In this document: piece by piece, positions 43,850 through 53,299 of the stretch
Layout: every line of letters starts with the position of its first letter
Numbering within the stretch: position 1 is the stretch's first letter
Assembly (NCBI RefSeq): GCF_013391695.1
Contig: NZ_JACBGH010000001.1
Coordinates: 310,001 to 374,000, forward strand
Source: Thiomicrorhabdus cannonii
Lineage (GTDB): Bacteria > Pseudomonadota > Gammaproteobacteria > Thiomicrospirales > Thiomicrospiraceae
DNA length: 64,000 nucleotides
Direction: 5' to 3'
The notes under the pieces: generated by a model
What the model was told of the DNA's origin: nothing
Databases searched by the model: none
What the model saw: the letters and a program-made list of their open reading frames with translations, nothing else
Program-made: the position numbers and the translations under genes

Positions 43850-45055
43850 ATGAAACGGAATCTTACGGACATCGCTGTCAAAAAACTAAAGCCACTGGAC
43901 AAGGCCTACAAAACGACTGATGGCGGAGGGCTCTATATTCTGACCACCCCTACAGGCACTAAAACTTGGCGCTATGACTGTTCAATTAATGGAAAAAGAG
44001 CCACGCTGACCTTTGGCGAATACCCAACATTAAGCCTTGCAGATGCAAGAAAACAACATGAAGAAACCAAGGCACAAATTAAAAGTGGAATAGATCCTCG
44101 CAAGGCAGAGCAAGTTGATGAGCACTTAAGCCTCCCTTTTTCCCACTACGCCCTTGAAATGATGAAAACCCAAGAGCTACGCGACAGCACTTACGCAAAA
44201 AAGCTCAATCGCATGAAAAAGCACCTCTTTCCAGTGCTCGATAAAATGCCTGTTACGAAAATCACCAGTATTGATTTGCTTAACTTAATAAAACCGATTG
44301 CTGTACACGGAAAAAGAGAAACAGCCCAACTGCTAGCAACATACTGCAGACAAACATTCGATACGTTAATGTCTCTACAACTTATTCAGATAAACCCTGC
44401 TGAAAGCATCTCAAGACTAATTCCAAAGCCCAAACAATCACAAAATTTTGCCCACATTACGTCACCTCAGGAATTCGCAAGCCTGTTAATCGGTATAGAT
44501 AACTATCATGGAGACTTTGCCGTCAAAAAGGCCTTACAGTTAGCACCTCTGGTCATACTCAGACCGCATAACATTCGTTTTTTAAAGTGGAGATACGTAA
44601 ACTTTAGGGACAAGCTTATTACCATCCCAGCTTATGAGATGAAAATGAACCGTGACCACAAAATTCCATTATCGAGGCAGGCGCTAGCAATTTTAGAGGA
44701 AATGCATCAAGCCACCTCTGACAAGGAATTGGTATTTATCTCATCACGAAGCAAAAACGATAAAGAAATGAGCGAAAACACGCTTAACCAAGCTGTGATT
44801 AGAATCAAAGACCCAATCACCGGCGAACCATTAGGCAGAGGAACCATGACTTCTCATGGCTTTCGACATACCGCCTCCACCCTTCTAAACGAACTTAAAT
44901 TCTCAGCCGACGCAATTGAGTTGCAATTAGCCCATGTTAACAAAGACCGCATAAGAGCCACTTACAACAAGGCCGAACTCATGGAAGAACGCACCGAAAT
45001 GATGCAAAAATGGGCTGATTACCTAGATAGTTTGAAGAAAATTCAAAATATTTAA
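43850..45055 (+). CDS. P4-type tyrosine integrase
   Basis: Site-specific recombinase for integration and excision. The 401-residue protein starts with the DUF4102 arm-binding domain (KTTDGGGLYILTTPTGTKTW, then RATLTFGEYPTLSLADAR), followed by a core-binding SAM-like region. The catalytic domain has R238 in LRPHNIRFLKW, the HGFRHTAST box (H336, R339), H362 and nucleophile Y372 in RIRATYNKAE. AAGGGA precedes the ATG. It lies next to attL and points into the element. Confidence 0.95.
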   Translation: MKRNLTDIAVKKLKPLDKAYKTTDGGGLYILTTPTGTKTWRYDCSINGKRATLTFGEYPTLSLADARKQHEETKAQIKSGIDPRKAEQVDEHLSLPFSHYALEMMKTQELRDSTYAKKLNRMKKHLFPVLDKMPVTKITSIDLLNLIKPIAVHGKRETAQLLATYCRQTFDTLMSLQLIQINPAESISRLIPKPKQSQNFAHITSPQEFASLLIGIDNYHGDFAVKKALQLAPLVILRPHNIRFLKWRYVNFRDKLITIPAYEMKMNRDHKIPLSRQALAILEEMHQATSDKELVFISSRSKNDKEMSENTLNQAVIRIKDPITGEPLGRGTMTSHGFRHTASTLLNELKFSADAIELQLAHVNKDRIRATYNKAELMEERTEMMQKWADYLDSLKKIQNI

Positions 45056-45381
45056 AAGTACGTTGAATTACCTAGCATCAGCCTTTCTCAATGTGAGCGG
45101 CAATCTAAAATTAATGAGGCTTCTACATACATTTCAAACAGGATTAGGAAGGATTTGGACTAGATAGAATCAGTATCAAGCATAGTAAAATAGATTTTAA
45201 TATCGGTTAAACATCACCCTAGCATTTATGATGGCTACAAGGTTGTGCAACACGATAACGATGACACTAAGAGTCCAAATTGGCCGAGTAAAACATGTAA
45301 TCCTAGCGGAGGGGGAAGAGATAAAACCTGTCAAGACGTTAACATTACAATCACCCTAATCAATCAAAAACAGAACTTAAA
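45056..45381. other. 326-nt region, possible decayed coding remnant
   Basis: No intact gene. One plus-strand frame (about 45222-45395) reads YDGYKVVQHDNDDTKSPNW and on into SKTCNPSGGGRDKTC without a start, which looks like the tail of a lost gene; I cannot name it. Confidence 0.35.
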
Positions 45382-46098
45382 ATGCAGAAGAAAGTATTGA
45401 TTACGCTCGCTCTATTGGCTTTTAGTGCAAGCGTTATAGCCGGGATTTCTGGAAGCTTTGAACAAGCCAAAGCGAATATGTATAAAGGTGTCTATCAGAA
45501 TGTCGGCACAACATTTTATACAGGCTGTGACTGGTCTAAAAAGAAAGTGGATTTAGCTAGCTGCGGGCTACAAAATTCGTTTCCAAAAGGACAGTTAAAG
45601 CGTGCTTCGAGAACAGAAGCAGAACACGTAATACCCGCCAGCTGGTTTTATAAAAAGAACGGAAAGTGGCGTGCTTGTTACAGCCAGGCAAAAGCGATTA
45701 AAGAGAACCCCAGGGAGTATTGCCAAGCTCACGATGATGAGTACCGCAATGCGCATAATGACCTAGTTAACCTTCGACCCGCCGTCGGCCAGATTAATGC
45801 AGACCGCTCGAATAAACCATTTTCAGATAGCGTTTCCGGGGATGGAGTTGAGACCTTTCGAGGAAAGGGATTGACTATAAAAATTACCAGCCGCGTTGCA
45901 ATCCCTGATGTAAAAATCCGAGGCGACATAGCCAGAATCGGCTTTTATATGGCAGAAAAGTACGGTGTTACGTATTCAAAACGGCAGTTGGAGCTGTTCC
46001 AGGAATGGGATAAATCGGACCCAGTTGATGATGCAGAACGTGAATTGAATAACCGGATTATGAAGGTTCAGGGACTTGGGAATGCATTGGTAAAATAA
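45382..46098 (+). CDS. endA: Endonuclease I (EndA/NucM-like) periplasmic nuclease
   Basis: 238-residue secreted nuclease with signal peptide (cleavage near residue 20, SVIAG). The beta-beta-alpha-metal catalytic region has RTEAEHVIPASWF (catalytic His) and NAHNDLVNLRPAVGQINADR (metal Asn). The family C-terminus EWDKSDPVDDAERELNNRIM is complete. Such enzymes degrade incoming or extracellular double-stranded DNA. As cargo of an element with a restriction system it may block entry of other DNA. Confidence 0.92.
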   Translation: MQKKVLITLALLAFSASVIAGISGSFEQAKANMYKGVYQNVGTTFYTGCDWSKKKVDLASCGLQNSFPKGQLKRASRTEAEHVIPASWFYKKNGKWRACYSQAKAIKENPREYCQAHDDEYRNAHNDLVNLRPAVGQINADRSNKPFSDSVSGDGVETFRGKGLTIKITSRVAIPDVKIRGDIARIGFYMAEKYGVTYSKRQLELFQEWDKSDPVDDAERELNNRIMKVQGLGNALVK

Positions 46099-46100
46099 AC

Positions 46101-46558
<458 letters not shown>

Positions 46559-47004
46559 CCCGCCTTAAACCCCGTATCAATCCAAATTTGGTTTCCACAA
46601 TATGTATGTGCACCATTTCCCAACATGTTTTTCTTATACAATTTTTTTCATAAAAATTGGTCAAATAAAGGCATTTTTCCTATCAATTTCAAGGCCTCTC
46701 CCCCTGTTACTCTTGCAATCCTTCTTGATTAAAAAATCTATCAAAATACAGCTCAGAAACGGCTAATATTGTTGCAAATAAAGGCCTCTTTATACCTTTA
46801 AAAGTGCAAAATGGAGTGCGGCCACTAGAAAAAACGGCTCAATCAAACAAAATACGCGCAAAAAACAATCGCTATATGTGTTTGATTTTTTTAAATAAAA
46901 TTCAATATGAGGTACATTTTTTGATTCATTTTGCACATCATTTTATCGCGCATTTTGATAGCCAAAATAGATGAGTTCATGCAAATAATTAGTGAAGAAA
47001 AGAT
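46559..47004. other. 446-nt AT-rich region without genes
   Basis: I see no credible reading frame, RNA or repeat in this stretch. Confidence 0.5.
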
Positions 47005-47337
47005 TTATTCTTTTTGGGGAGGTGCTTGACCTATCTTTACTGTCACTCTCAGCAGTCTAGCCCAATTAATAGCTTGGCCTTTGTCACAATGACAGCTATG
47101 CAACGCGACAAGAATTCGACCCGAAAGCAAAAACCATAAGCTCTTTAAAATGAGCAAAAATGTACTCAGCCAACTGGGAATTCTTTCATAGTCTAAACAT
47201 GCATACCCAAACGACTTACTGGAACATTTGTCAAAAAAGATAAGCTCATCAACCATCCAAGACAAAACCCTATGGATTTTTTCCTGGTCAAGAGGCTGTC
47301 GAAGTCCATTTGCAGTTGTTACGTGTACGCTGTTCAC
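47005..47337 (-). pseudogene. Fragment of nrdA (ribonucleotide reductase ATP-cone)
   Basis: A 110-codon frame. Residues about 5-31 (VTTANGLRQPLDQEKIHRVL, then SWMVDEL) match the N-terminal ATP-cone of class Ia NrdA, including KIHRVLxW. After about residue 35 the match ends and the rest looks unrelated, with a hydrophobic stretch. The fragment keeps the extreme N-terminus of a gene whose functional copy must lie elsewhere, probably carried in by recombination. It could be expressed as a short protein, but I see no ribosome site. Confidence 0.55.
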
Positions 47338-47908
47338 TTTGCTATCGCTATTAATTCTAAATTTACCGTTTTAAACAACCCTCAATACTGCTTTATTGAG
47401 AAGCTATCTGGTCATGAGAAATGATTGTTCCTCATGAATTTCAAGTGTTTTAAATGCCTTTAAAAAAACTGTAGTAAAACATTTAAATCCCTCATTTCAT
47501 GAAATTAAGCATCTGGTTTTATTTAATCGTCCTCATTGCGGCCCCCTATCAAATTTGAGTGGATTGAATCTCTTTTTTAATTCAAAAACCAAGGTAACTT
47601 CTCAAACAATCTCCTTTAAGCAGTAAGACAAAAAATACCCAGCAAAACTTATTCGAGCTAATGCTCAGTAGTACCAACAGAACTAAGTCGTGTATGAACT
47701 TAAATTCGTTCGGTAGCTGTTGATGGATTCTTTTTCTATCTCTATTTTTCAGTAAAGTATGTTTTTTGTTCTTCCTATTCAAAAGTGAATCCCACAATAT
47801 TGAAGAGGAACAAACCAAAAACACTTGAATGCCACAAACGGTAATGGCGAATCTGAATTGAATGGTCTGCTAAAACTGAGTAGCCCTAGCAGACATAACT
47901 ACATTTGA
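47338..47908. other. 571-nt region without convincing genes
   Basis: AT-rich. An 80-codon minus-strand frame (47582-47824) is low-complexity, hydrophobic and lacks a clear ribosome site, so I do not call it. Confidence 0.45.
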
Positions 47909-48139
47909 TTAACCGTTGGTTGTTTTAGGGTCATTGCCGTAGCTGTGTTTTGCACGGATTTTCCCTGTATCCCCTCGATGAATTGAAACCTCGGAACCAG
48001 AGTTTTTTGCAAACTCACGCGTAGCTTCAAAAACATCTTTTTGGGTGCTTCCAACAACACTTGCTCTTGTGGCGTCTTGACGTTTCCCACGCCATTGGCC
48101 ATCAGAACCTTGATATACGTTGTAATCTTTATCAGACAT
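47909..48139 (-). CDS. DUF2188-like small protein
   Basis: 76-residue soluble protein starting MSDKDYNVYQGSDGQWRGKR, followed by a Lys/Asp-rich middle (STQKDVFEATREFAKNSGSE) and VSIHRGDTGKIRAKHSYGND. The pattern V-x-x-x-xGW/QW ... A...A ... G..V.IHxxdGkIr matches DUF2188, small proteins of unknown role common in mobile DNA. The ATG at 48139 has GGAG 8 nt upstream. Confidence 0.75.
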   Translation of the reverse strand: MSDKDYNVYQGSDGQWRGKRQDATRASVVGSTQKDVFEATREFAKNSGSEVSIHRGDTGKIRAKHSYGNDPKTTNG

Positions 48140-48420
48140 CTGATTTTCTCCAAATAAACTAAAAATGATAGTGCCCCTCCTGCGCAAAGCAGGAAAGGCA
48201 TAGAGCTAAATCATCGCGGTAAACGACGACAATGCTGTCTTACGTGCTCCGTTCGCCCATGGCGACGACGAGTGTAAGCTGACACTAAAACAACTTTGCT
48301 TTGAGTGCATTGCATACTTAGCCCTCCTTTTATCTCTGGAGGCTTAATCGACAAACTGATATGAATTCTGTAGAATCGTCAATGCTACTTTTCGATTTTG
48401 TCTATCAGAATCGGTATCAG

Positions 48421-48455
48421 AGACGGGTGTGCCTCTAGTTGCACCTGTCTTTTTC
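48421..48455 (+). terminator. Intrinsic terminator of an unknown plus-strand transcript
   Basis: 10-bp stem AGACGGGTGT / GCACCTGTCT (two G-T pairs) with a CCTCTAGTT-type loop, followed by five T residues. No plus-strand gene precedes it within the 650-nt gap, hinting at a small RNA. Confidence 0.5.
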
Positions 48456-48559
48456 CTAAAAGACCATTTCTAAACTCCTGAAACACAATATAGTGTATTC
48501 ATAACAAAAATAAAACACTATAAAATGAGCATATAGAGCGATATTTTCGGGATATTTTC

Positions 48560-48655
48560 TGTGGATAAGTGCCTAAACCACTTACAAAAACGCGCTTAAA
48601 GCCCTGTGGATAAGACTGTGAAAATTTAAATATTTTTTCTTTTTTATTTCAAATG
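48560..48655. other. Candidate replication origin of the element
   Basis: Two perfect DnaA boxes TGTGGATAA in the same orientation (48560-48568 and 48605-48613), then a tract of almost only A and T (48620-48650). The element carries its own primase and helicase-like ATPase, so autonomous replication is plausible. Confidence 0.45.
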
Positions 48656-48792
48656 CTTAGAAAAAACTAGACTGCATAATACATTGAGAGCTTTCGATTC
48701 TGAAGAAATACTCGTGGAGTATAGAGATAGGCTAATGTGTGATTGATGAGGCTAGAAGCCCCCCCTGCAAATCGGTTGCAATTAAATGTGAT

Positions 48793-49836
48793 TCAATGCA
48801 ACCCTTCTTTTGAGGTTTTGAATTGAGTATCAACGAAGTTTAACGACTCATCCAAATACCATTTATAGACTTGTTCAAAGAGGGCCTTTCCTTCGGAAGC
48901 GGTAGTTTTCGACGATTCAAAGAACTTCAAGTCGTTATTTTCATCTTCAATAGCCGACTCAGTAAATCCATGAATAGCCTTATTCCTGGCTAAGCGCCAA
49001 TCATCAAGACTATTCAGCAACTCTACGACTTCACCTTGTTTGCCAATGCACTCTTTAGATGTTTGGATGAGCTTGGCAAAATTAAGATTTCTGGCATCAA
49101 TTTTTTTGGCTTTTAAATAGTTAAACAGACAATGACTGATTAAACTTTCCTGAAGAGAAATGGCCTCCAAGAAGAAACCAGCAGCCATAGCCTGTTCAAT
49201 TTTATGGGCACCACGCTTATATGCTAACGCTTTCGTCTCCAGTTCAGCCTTAGCCTTGTCGAACCCCTTACCTTCCCGAGTCGACTTGTGCAAAACCTCA
49301 AAATGACTATACCCATACTCTTCTGCCATTTTTCTATCCGCGGCCTTTATGAACGTCCAGAACTTGTCATGAAAAGTTTGGATAAAAGCTTTAACAAGAA
49401 CCCATTCAGGTTTCACCCATGCGTAGTACATGCCTCCGTTTATTGGCTTGGGAATTTTTAATATCGTATGTCCAATACCAGACACCCAGGATTCCATCAC
49501 CTTGACTAGACCTGCCACATGAATAAATGTTCGGGAACCTTCGGGATAAATATGAGCCATATTGGGCGTCCAATCAATTAACGTCTGATGCCGTATCCAC
49601 AGATTCAACTCTTCTTCATCAGAAGAAGAGTTTTTCAAAAGCTTTATCAAAAGACCATGAATTTTCTCTGGAGGTATCTTTGCCTGTTTAACATCATCGT
49701 AAATAAAGCAGGTACTCAACATTACACAAAAATACTCCAAGTCCAATCGTCCTTGAGAATTTATAAATTCATAGTGCTTTATATTCTCAAGAAGCAGCGT
49801 CTGGTCTCTGTAAAACTCACTACCTTGCTTAATCAT
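48793..49836 (-). CDS. HEPN-like protein at the end of the type I R-M operon
   Basis: 347 residues, no signal or membrane segment. The C-terminal half is helical (FFLEAISLQESLISHCLFNY, then KIDARNLNFAKLIQ) and holds RNKAIH (R284-H289). That fits the HEPN RNase motif Rx4-6H with a polar residue after R. HEPN domains occur in anticodon nucleases and abortive-infection toxins. The N-terminal half (YDDVKQAKIPPEKIHGLLIK) is not recognised. It starts 6 nt after hsdR and is the last gene of the operon. RNase activity is an inference from the motif. Confidence 0.65.
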   Translation of the reverse strand: MIKQGSEFYRDQTLLLENIKHYEFINSQGRLDLEYFCVMLSTCFIYDDVKQAKIPPEKIHGLLIKLLKNSSSDEEELNLWIRHQTLIDWTPNMAHIYPEGSRTFIHVAGLVKVMESWVSGIGHTILKIPKPINGGMYYAWVKPEWVLVKAFIQTFHDKFWTFIKAADRKMAEEYGYSHFEVLHKSTREGKGFDKAKAELETKALAYKRGAHKIEQAMAAGFFLEAISLQESLISHCLFNYLKAKKIDARNLNFAKLIQTSKECIGKQGEVVELLNSLDDWRLARNKAIHGFTESAIEDENNDLKFFESSKTTASEGKALFEQVYKWYLDESLNFVDTQFKTSKEGLH

Positions 49837-49842
49837 CTAGTC

Positions 49843-52674
49843 TCACTCCGGCGCCCCATCAATAAACGTCTTGATGTAATCCAGCACTTTGTCTAAAACC
49901 CGCTGCGAAACTGTCTTCCGTTTCAAGATGGTAGGTTTGGTGTTCATGGTTTCCACCACATCATCACGGTATGGCAGTTTTTCTGTGAAGAGGTAACTTG
50001 AGATGAGTTTTTTGACCTTGTCTGAATCCAAGTCTTCTTCCGAACAGAGTCGTTCGATTTCAGCTTTGTCCTGCTCTTTCCAAAATTCTTTGAAGCGTTC
50101 TTCGACATCCGAGCCGCTTTGAAGCAGTGGCATGTTTTCTTGGATGAACTTCTCAATCAATTCTTTCTTGGAGCGCATCTGTACGTCCCCGGAAAGCATA
50201 TCCAAGATGTTCTTCTTGCGCGTTTCCTGTTCCGGTTCTGGGGCATCCTTCATCTGACCCAATAGTTTCAGGATGTAGGTGACATTGATTTCATCTCGGT
50301 GGATGAGTTCAAGCTCAAAATCCACATCATTCAGAATCGAGACTTTTTCTGTCTGGCGGTTGCTCTTTACTTTGTCGTAAAGGTCGAGGTATTTGCTGCC
50401 ATAATCTGCATATTCCTGCTCGTCCATGGCCACATCATTGAAATCGAAATTTGTGAAGGTGACCAACACGTTATAGATGCGCATCAGGTCACGATAGGCT
50501 TTGATAAAGAGGAACTCGTCTTCTTCCGTTTGCAGTTGATTAACGCTATCGACATCAGGAGCAATGGCTTTTAGGTTTGCCAAAGCCTCGTTGAACTGCT
50601 TCACATAGCTCTCATACGGCTCCATTATGATGGTGTCTTTGGCGTTCTTGTCCGAGAACAATCCAATCGCATCATCAGTGGCTTGCTTGAGGTTACGGAA
50701 GCAGACGATATTACCTTGGGACTTCTTGTCGCCCATAATGCGGTTGGTGCGCGAGAAGGCTTGAATCAATCCGTGATATTTGAGGTTTTTGTCCACGTAT
50801 AACGTGTTCAACGGTGGCGAATCAAAACCAGTAAGGAACATATTCACCACCAGCAGAATATCGACCTGCTTTTCTCGAACACGTTTAGCCAATTCGTTGT
50901 AGTAGTTGTAGAACGATTGGCTGTCCTTTGTAGTGTACTTAGTGCCGAACATCGCATTGTAATCGCCAATGTAGGATTCCAATTTATCGCGGCTGTGCAA
51001 GTTAATCTGTTTTCCACTCACATCGGTGGTTTCTTCTGCAATACCGTCGTCAGCATCTTTATCGTTCTCATTGGCGGCATAACTGAAAATAGTACCGATT
51101 CTGAGATTGTGCTCCCCTGCTTCTTTCTTGCGTTGGAAAATATCATAGTAAGCCGTCAGCATTTCTACCGAACTGACACAGAACATACCTGTAAATTCTT
51201 TGGCATGGGTTTTACGGTCATGGTTGGCAATAATGTAATCGACCACCGCTTCCAAACGCTCCGGCGCTTCCATCACCTCTTTTGTGTCGATGGCCTGAAC
51301 TTCTATATCCTGAATGACATTATGCTGTTTGAAGGTACTGATGTACTCCACCGAGAATTTAAGGACGTTCTCATCACGAATCGCATCGGTAATCACGTAT
51401 TTGTGCAGACACTCGCCGAATAGGTCTTTAGTGGTACGTTTACCAAACAGGTTTCCGGTGACGTTCTCGGCAAAGATAGGTGTGCCGGTAAACCCAAACA
51501 TCTGATAGTGGTTGAAGTATTCAGTGATGCGTTTATGGGTTTCCCCAAATTGGCTGCGGTGACATTCATCAAAAATAAAGATGATGTGTTTGTCCTTGAG
51601 CGGTTCCATGGCTGACTTATAACGGTCTTTCATAATCGCCGTGTTCAGCTTTTGGATGGTGGTCACAATCAGCTTGGTATCGGTGTCACCGAACTGTTTC
51701 ACCAGTTTATGGGTGTTGTCGGTACTATCGACACTGCCTTCACTGAATGAGTTGAACTCTTTGGCGGTTTGATAGTCGAGGTCTTTGCGGTCAACGCAGA
51801 ACACAACCTTATCGACATTAGGCAAATTGGTCAGAATCTGACTGGCTTTGAAGGAAGTAAGCGTTTTACCCGAACCGGTGGTGTGCCAAATATAACCGTT
51901 GTGAACCGAGTTCTTCACCTTGTCGATAATCGCTTCTACCGCATAGTATTGATATGGGCGCAACACCATGAGAATTTTATAGGTCTGATTCAGAACGATA
52001 TACTTGGTAATCATTTTGGAGAGATGGCACTTCTCCAAAAACACCCGCGAGAACTGTTCAAGCGGCGTAATCAGGTTATTATCTTTGTCTGACCAAAAGA
52101 AAGTCTGTTTAAAAGACTGTTTGCGGTTGTTGGCGTAGTATTTGGTGTTAACGCCATTACTAATGACGAACAACTGAATGTATTGGAACAGCCCTACTCC
52201 CGAACCGTAGGAATGGCGCTGATAACGATTGGTTTGGTTGAAGGCTTCTTTTAATTCCAGGCCACGTCGCTTCAGCTCCACCTGCACCAATGGCAAACCA
52301 TTAATCAGAATGGTCACATCATAACGGTTTTGATACTCGCCCTCTATGGTCACTTGATTAGTGACTTGGTACTGGTTCTGACACCACTCGACCTGGTCGA
52401 TGAAATTGATATAGAGCGTTGAACCATCATCACGAGCAAGGTTGTATTTGTCGCGCAGGATTTGGGCACGTTCGTACACATTCCCTTTGTTTAGATGATT
52501 TAGAATCTTGGCAAACTCGCCCTCAGAAAATTTCGTTTTATTGTGCTTCTCCAACTGACGCTTGAGATTGGCCAACAGGTCAGATTCGTTTTCGATGATG
52601 ACCCGTTCATAGCCTTGGCCTGCGAGCTGAGTGACAAGGTTGTTTTCGAGGGTTTGTTCAGATTGAGTACTCAT
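49843..52674 (-). CDS. hsdR: Type I restriction enzyme R subunit HsdR
   Basis: 943-residue motor and nuclease subunit. N-terminal PD-(D/E)xK nuclease with D119, E133 and K135 (RYDVTILINGLPLVQVELK). SF2 helicase Walker A HTTGSGKT (K270), DECH box (369-372), GFTGTPIF and motif VI QAFSRTNRIMG. The C-terminus is helical and binds HsdM. Somewhat shorter than EcoR124 HsdR (about 1040 residues) but all motifs are present. It lies 9 nt after the 189-aa gene. Confidence 0.95.
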   Translation of the reverse strand: MSTQSEQTLENNLVTQLAGQGYERVIIENESDLLANLKRQLEKHNKTKFSEGEFAKILNHLNKGNVYERAQILRDKYNLARDDGSTLYINFIDQVEWCQNQYQVTNQVTIEGEYQNRYDVTILINGLPLVQVELKRRGLELKEAFNQTNRYQRHSYGSGVGLFQYIQLFVISNGVNTKYYANNRKQSFKQTFFWSDKDNNLITPLEQFSRVFLEKCHLSKMITKYIVLNQTYKILMVLRPYQYYAVEAIIDKVKNSVHNGYIWHTTGSGKTLTSFKASQILTNLPNVDKVVFCVDRKDLDYQTAKEFNSFSEGSVDSTDNTHKLVKQFGDTDTKLIVTTIQKLNTAIMKDRYKSAMEPLKDKHIIFIFDECHRSQFGETHKRITEYFNHYQMFGFTGTPIFAENVTGNLFGKRTTKDLFGECLHKYVITDAIRDENVLKFSVEYISTFKQHNVIQDIEVQAIDTKEVMEAPERLEAVVDYIIANHDRKTHAKEFTGMFCVSSVEMLTAYYDIFQRKKEAGEHNLRIGTIFSYAANENDKDADDGIAEETTDVSGKQINLHSRDKLESYIGDYNAMFGTKYTTKDSQSFYNYYNELAKRVREKQVDILLVVNMFLTGFDSPPLNTLYVDKNLKYHGLIQAFSRTNRIMGDKKSQGNIVCFRNLKQATDDAIGLFSDKNAKDTIIMEPYESYVKQFNEALANLKAIAPDVDSVNQLQTEEDEFLFIKAYRDLMRIYNVLVTFTNFDFNDVAMDEQEYADYGSKYLDLYDKVKSNRQTEKVSILNDVDFELELIHRDEINVTYILKLLGQMKDAPEPEQETRKKNILDMLSGDVQMRSKKELIEKFIQENMPLLQSGSDVEERFKEFWKEQDKAEIERLCSEEDLDSDKVKKLISSYLFTEKLPYRDDVVETMNTKPTILKRKTVSQRVLDKVLDYIKTFIDGAPE

Positions 52675-52683
52675 GCTAAACCA

Positions 52684-53253
52684 TTAAAACTCAATGCTCG
52701 GCGTTTGGTATTTTTCTAAAATTTTGGGATGAGATTGACATAAAGGAAACAAAAACTTTGTTATAGCACTTTGTATGACGCTGATTAGCTGTTGGATTTC
52801 CAGTAATTCTTCTTCGGAAAGATAAAGCCATTCAATATGCTGTATATGAGGTATTTTTATACTGGAAGAATCGCCAGGTTTGGTGAGCTCTGTATCGATT
52901 ATATCAACCCTAAAGTGCATAGCTTCCTCATCGGTATGGGCAATAATTTTATCGCGCAATTTAATAACCTTGTCCATTAATACCTGCTGCTTTTCATCGA
53001 GCCTTAAGCCAATTAATTTTAAACCTAGTGTACTCGCTCTTCTTGCCTTAACAAAAGGCCTTGCAAAAGAAACTATGGCTTGAGATTCAAAACATCTAAA
53101 TCTTCTAAGCTCTACCTTGCTATACTTTTTATCAAAATCGATGTCCTCCAACAAAAAAGTTAATGCTGATTGTGCTTGCTGCAAATCCCAGGAAGAAGCA
53201 ATAACTCTGTTCAATTGAGTTTCCGTTGGAAGTTGAGAAGTATTTTCTGTCAT
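52684..53253 (-). CDS. HEPN-like small protein between HNH and hsdR
   Basis: 189 residues, helical. LMDKVIKLRDKIIAHTDEEA contains R100-x5-H106 with Asp after Arg, the spacing of HEPN catalytic motifs. N-terminal region with RRFRCFESQAIVSFARPFVK. It sits 9 nt before hsdR and 46 nt after the HNH gene, the slot used by prrC in the EcoprrI operon. No ATPase domain, unlike PrrC. Could be a toxin or a regulator of HsdR; the alternative is a non-catalytic HEPN fold. Confidence 0.6.
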   Translation of the reverse strand: MTENTSQLPTETQLNRVIASSWDLQQAQSALTFLLEDIDFDKKYSKVELRRFRCFESQAIVSFARPFVKARRASTLGLKLIGLRLDEKQQVLMDKVIKLRDKIIAHTDEEAMHFRVDIIDTELTKPGDSSSIKIPHIQHIEWLYLSEEELLEIQQLISVIQSAITKFLFPLCQSHPKILEKYQTPSIEF

Positions 53254-53299
53254 CCTGTGAACCTAAGTTAATTTTCTACTAGAGTTAGATTAATAATGA

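Larger units (their letters stand above)
48140..48792. other. 653-nt non-coding region of the element
   Basis: No gene. It holds a plus-strand intrinsic terminator (48421-48455) and, 100 nt on, two DnaA boxes next to an AT-rich tract. Candidate location of a replication origin and a small RNA. Confidence 0.5.

Noticed and set aside
47582-47824. 80-codon minus-strand frame in the element
   Set aside because: Hydrophobic low-complexity sequence in AT-rich DNA without a ribosome site.
47899-48201. 100-codon frame overlapping the DUF2188-like gene
   Set aside because: Alternative frame; the other frame has a recognised family pattern and GGAG before its ATG.
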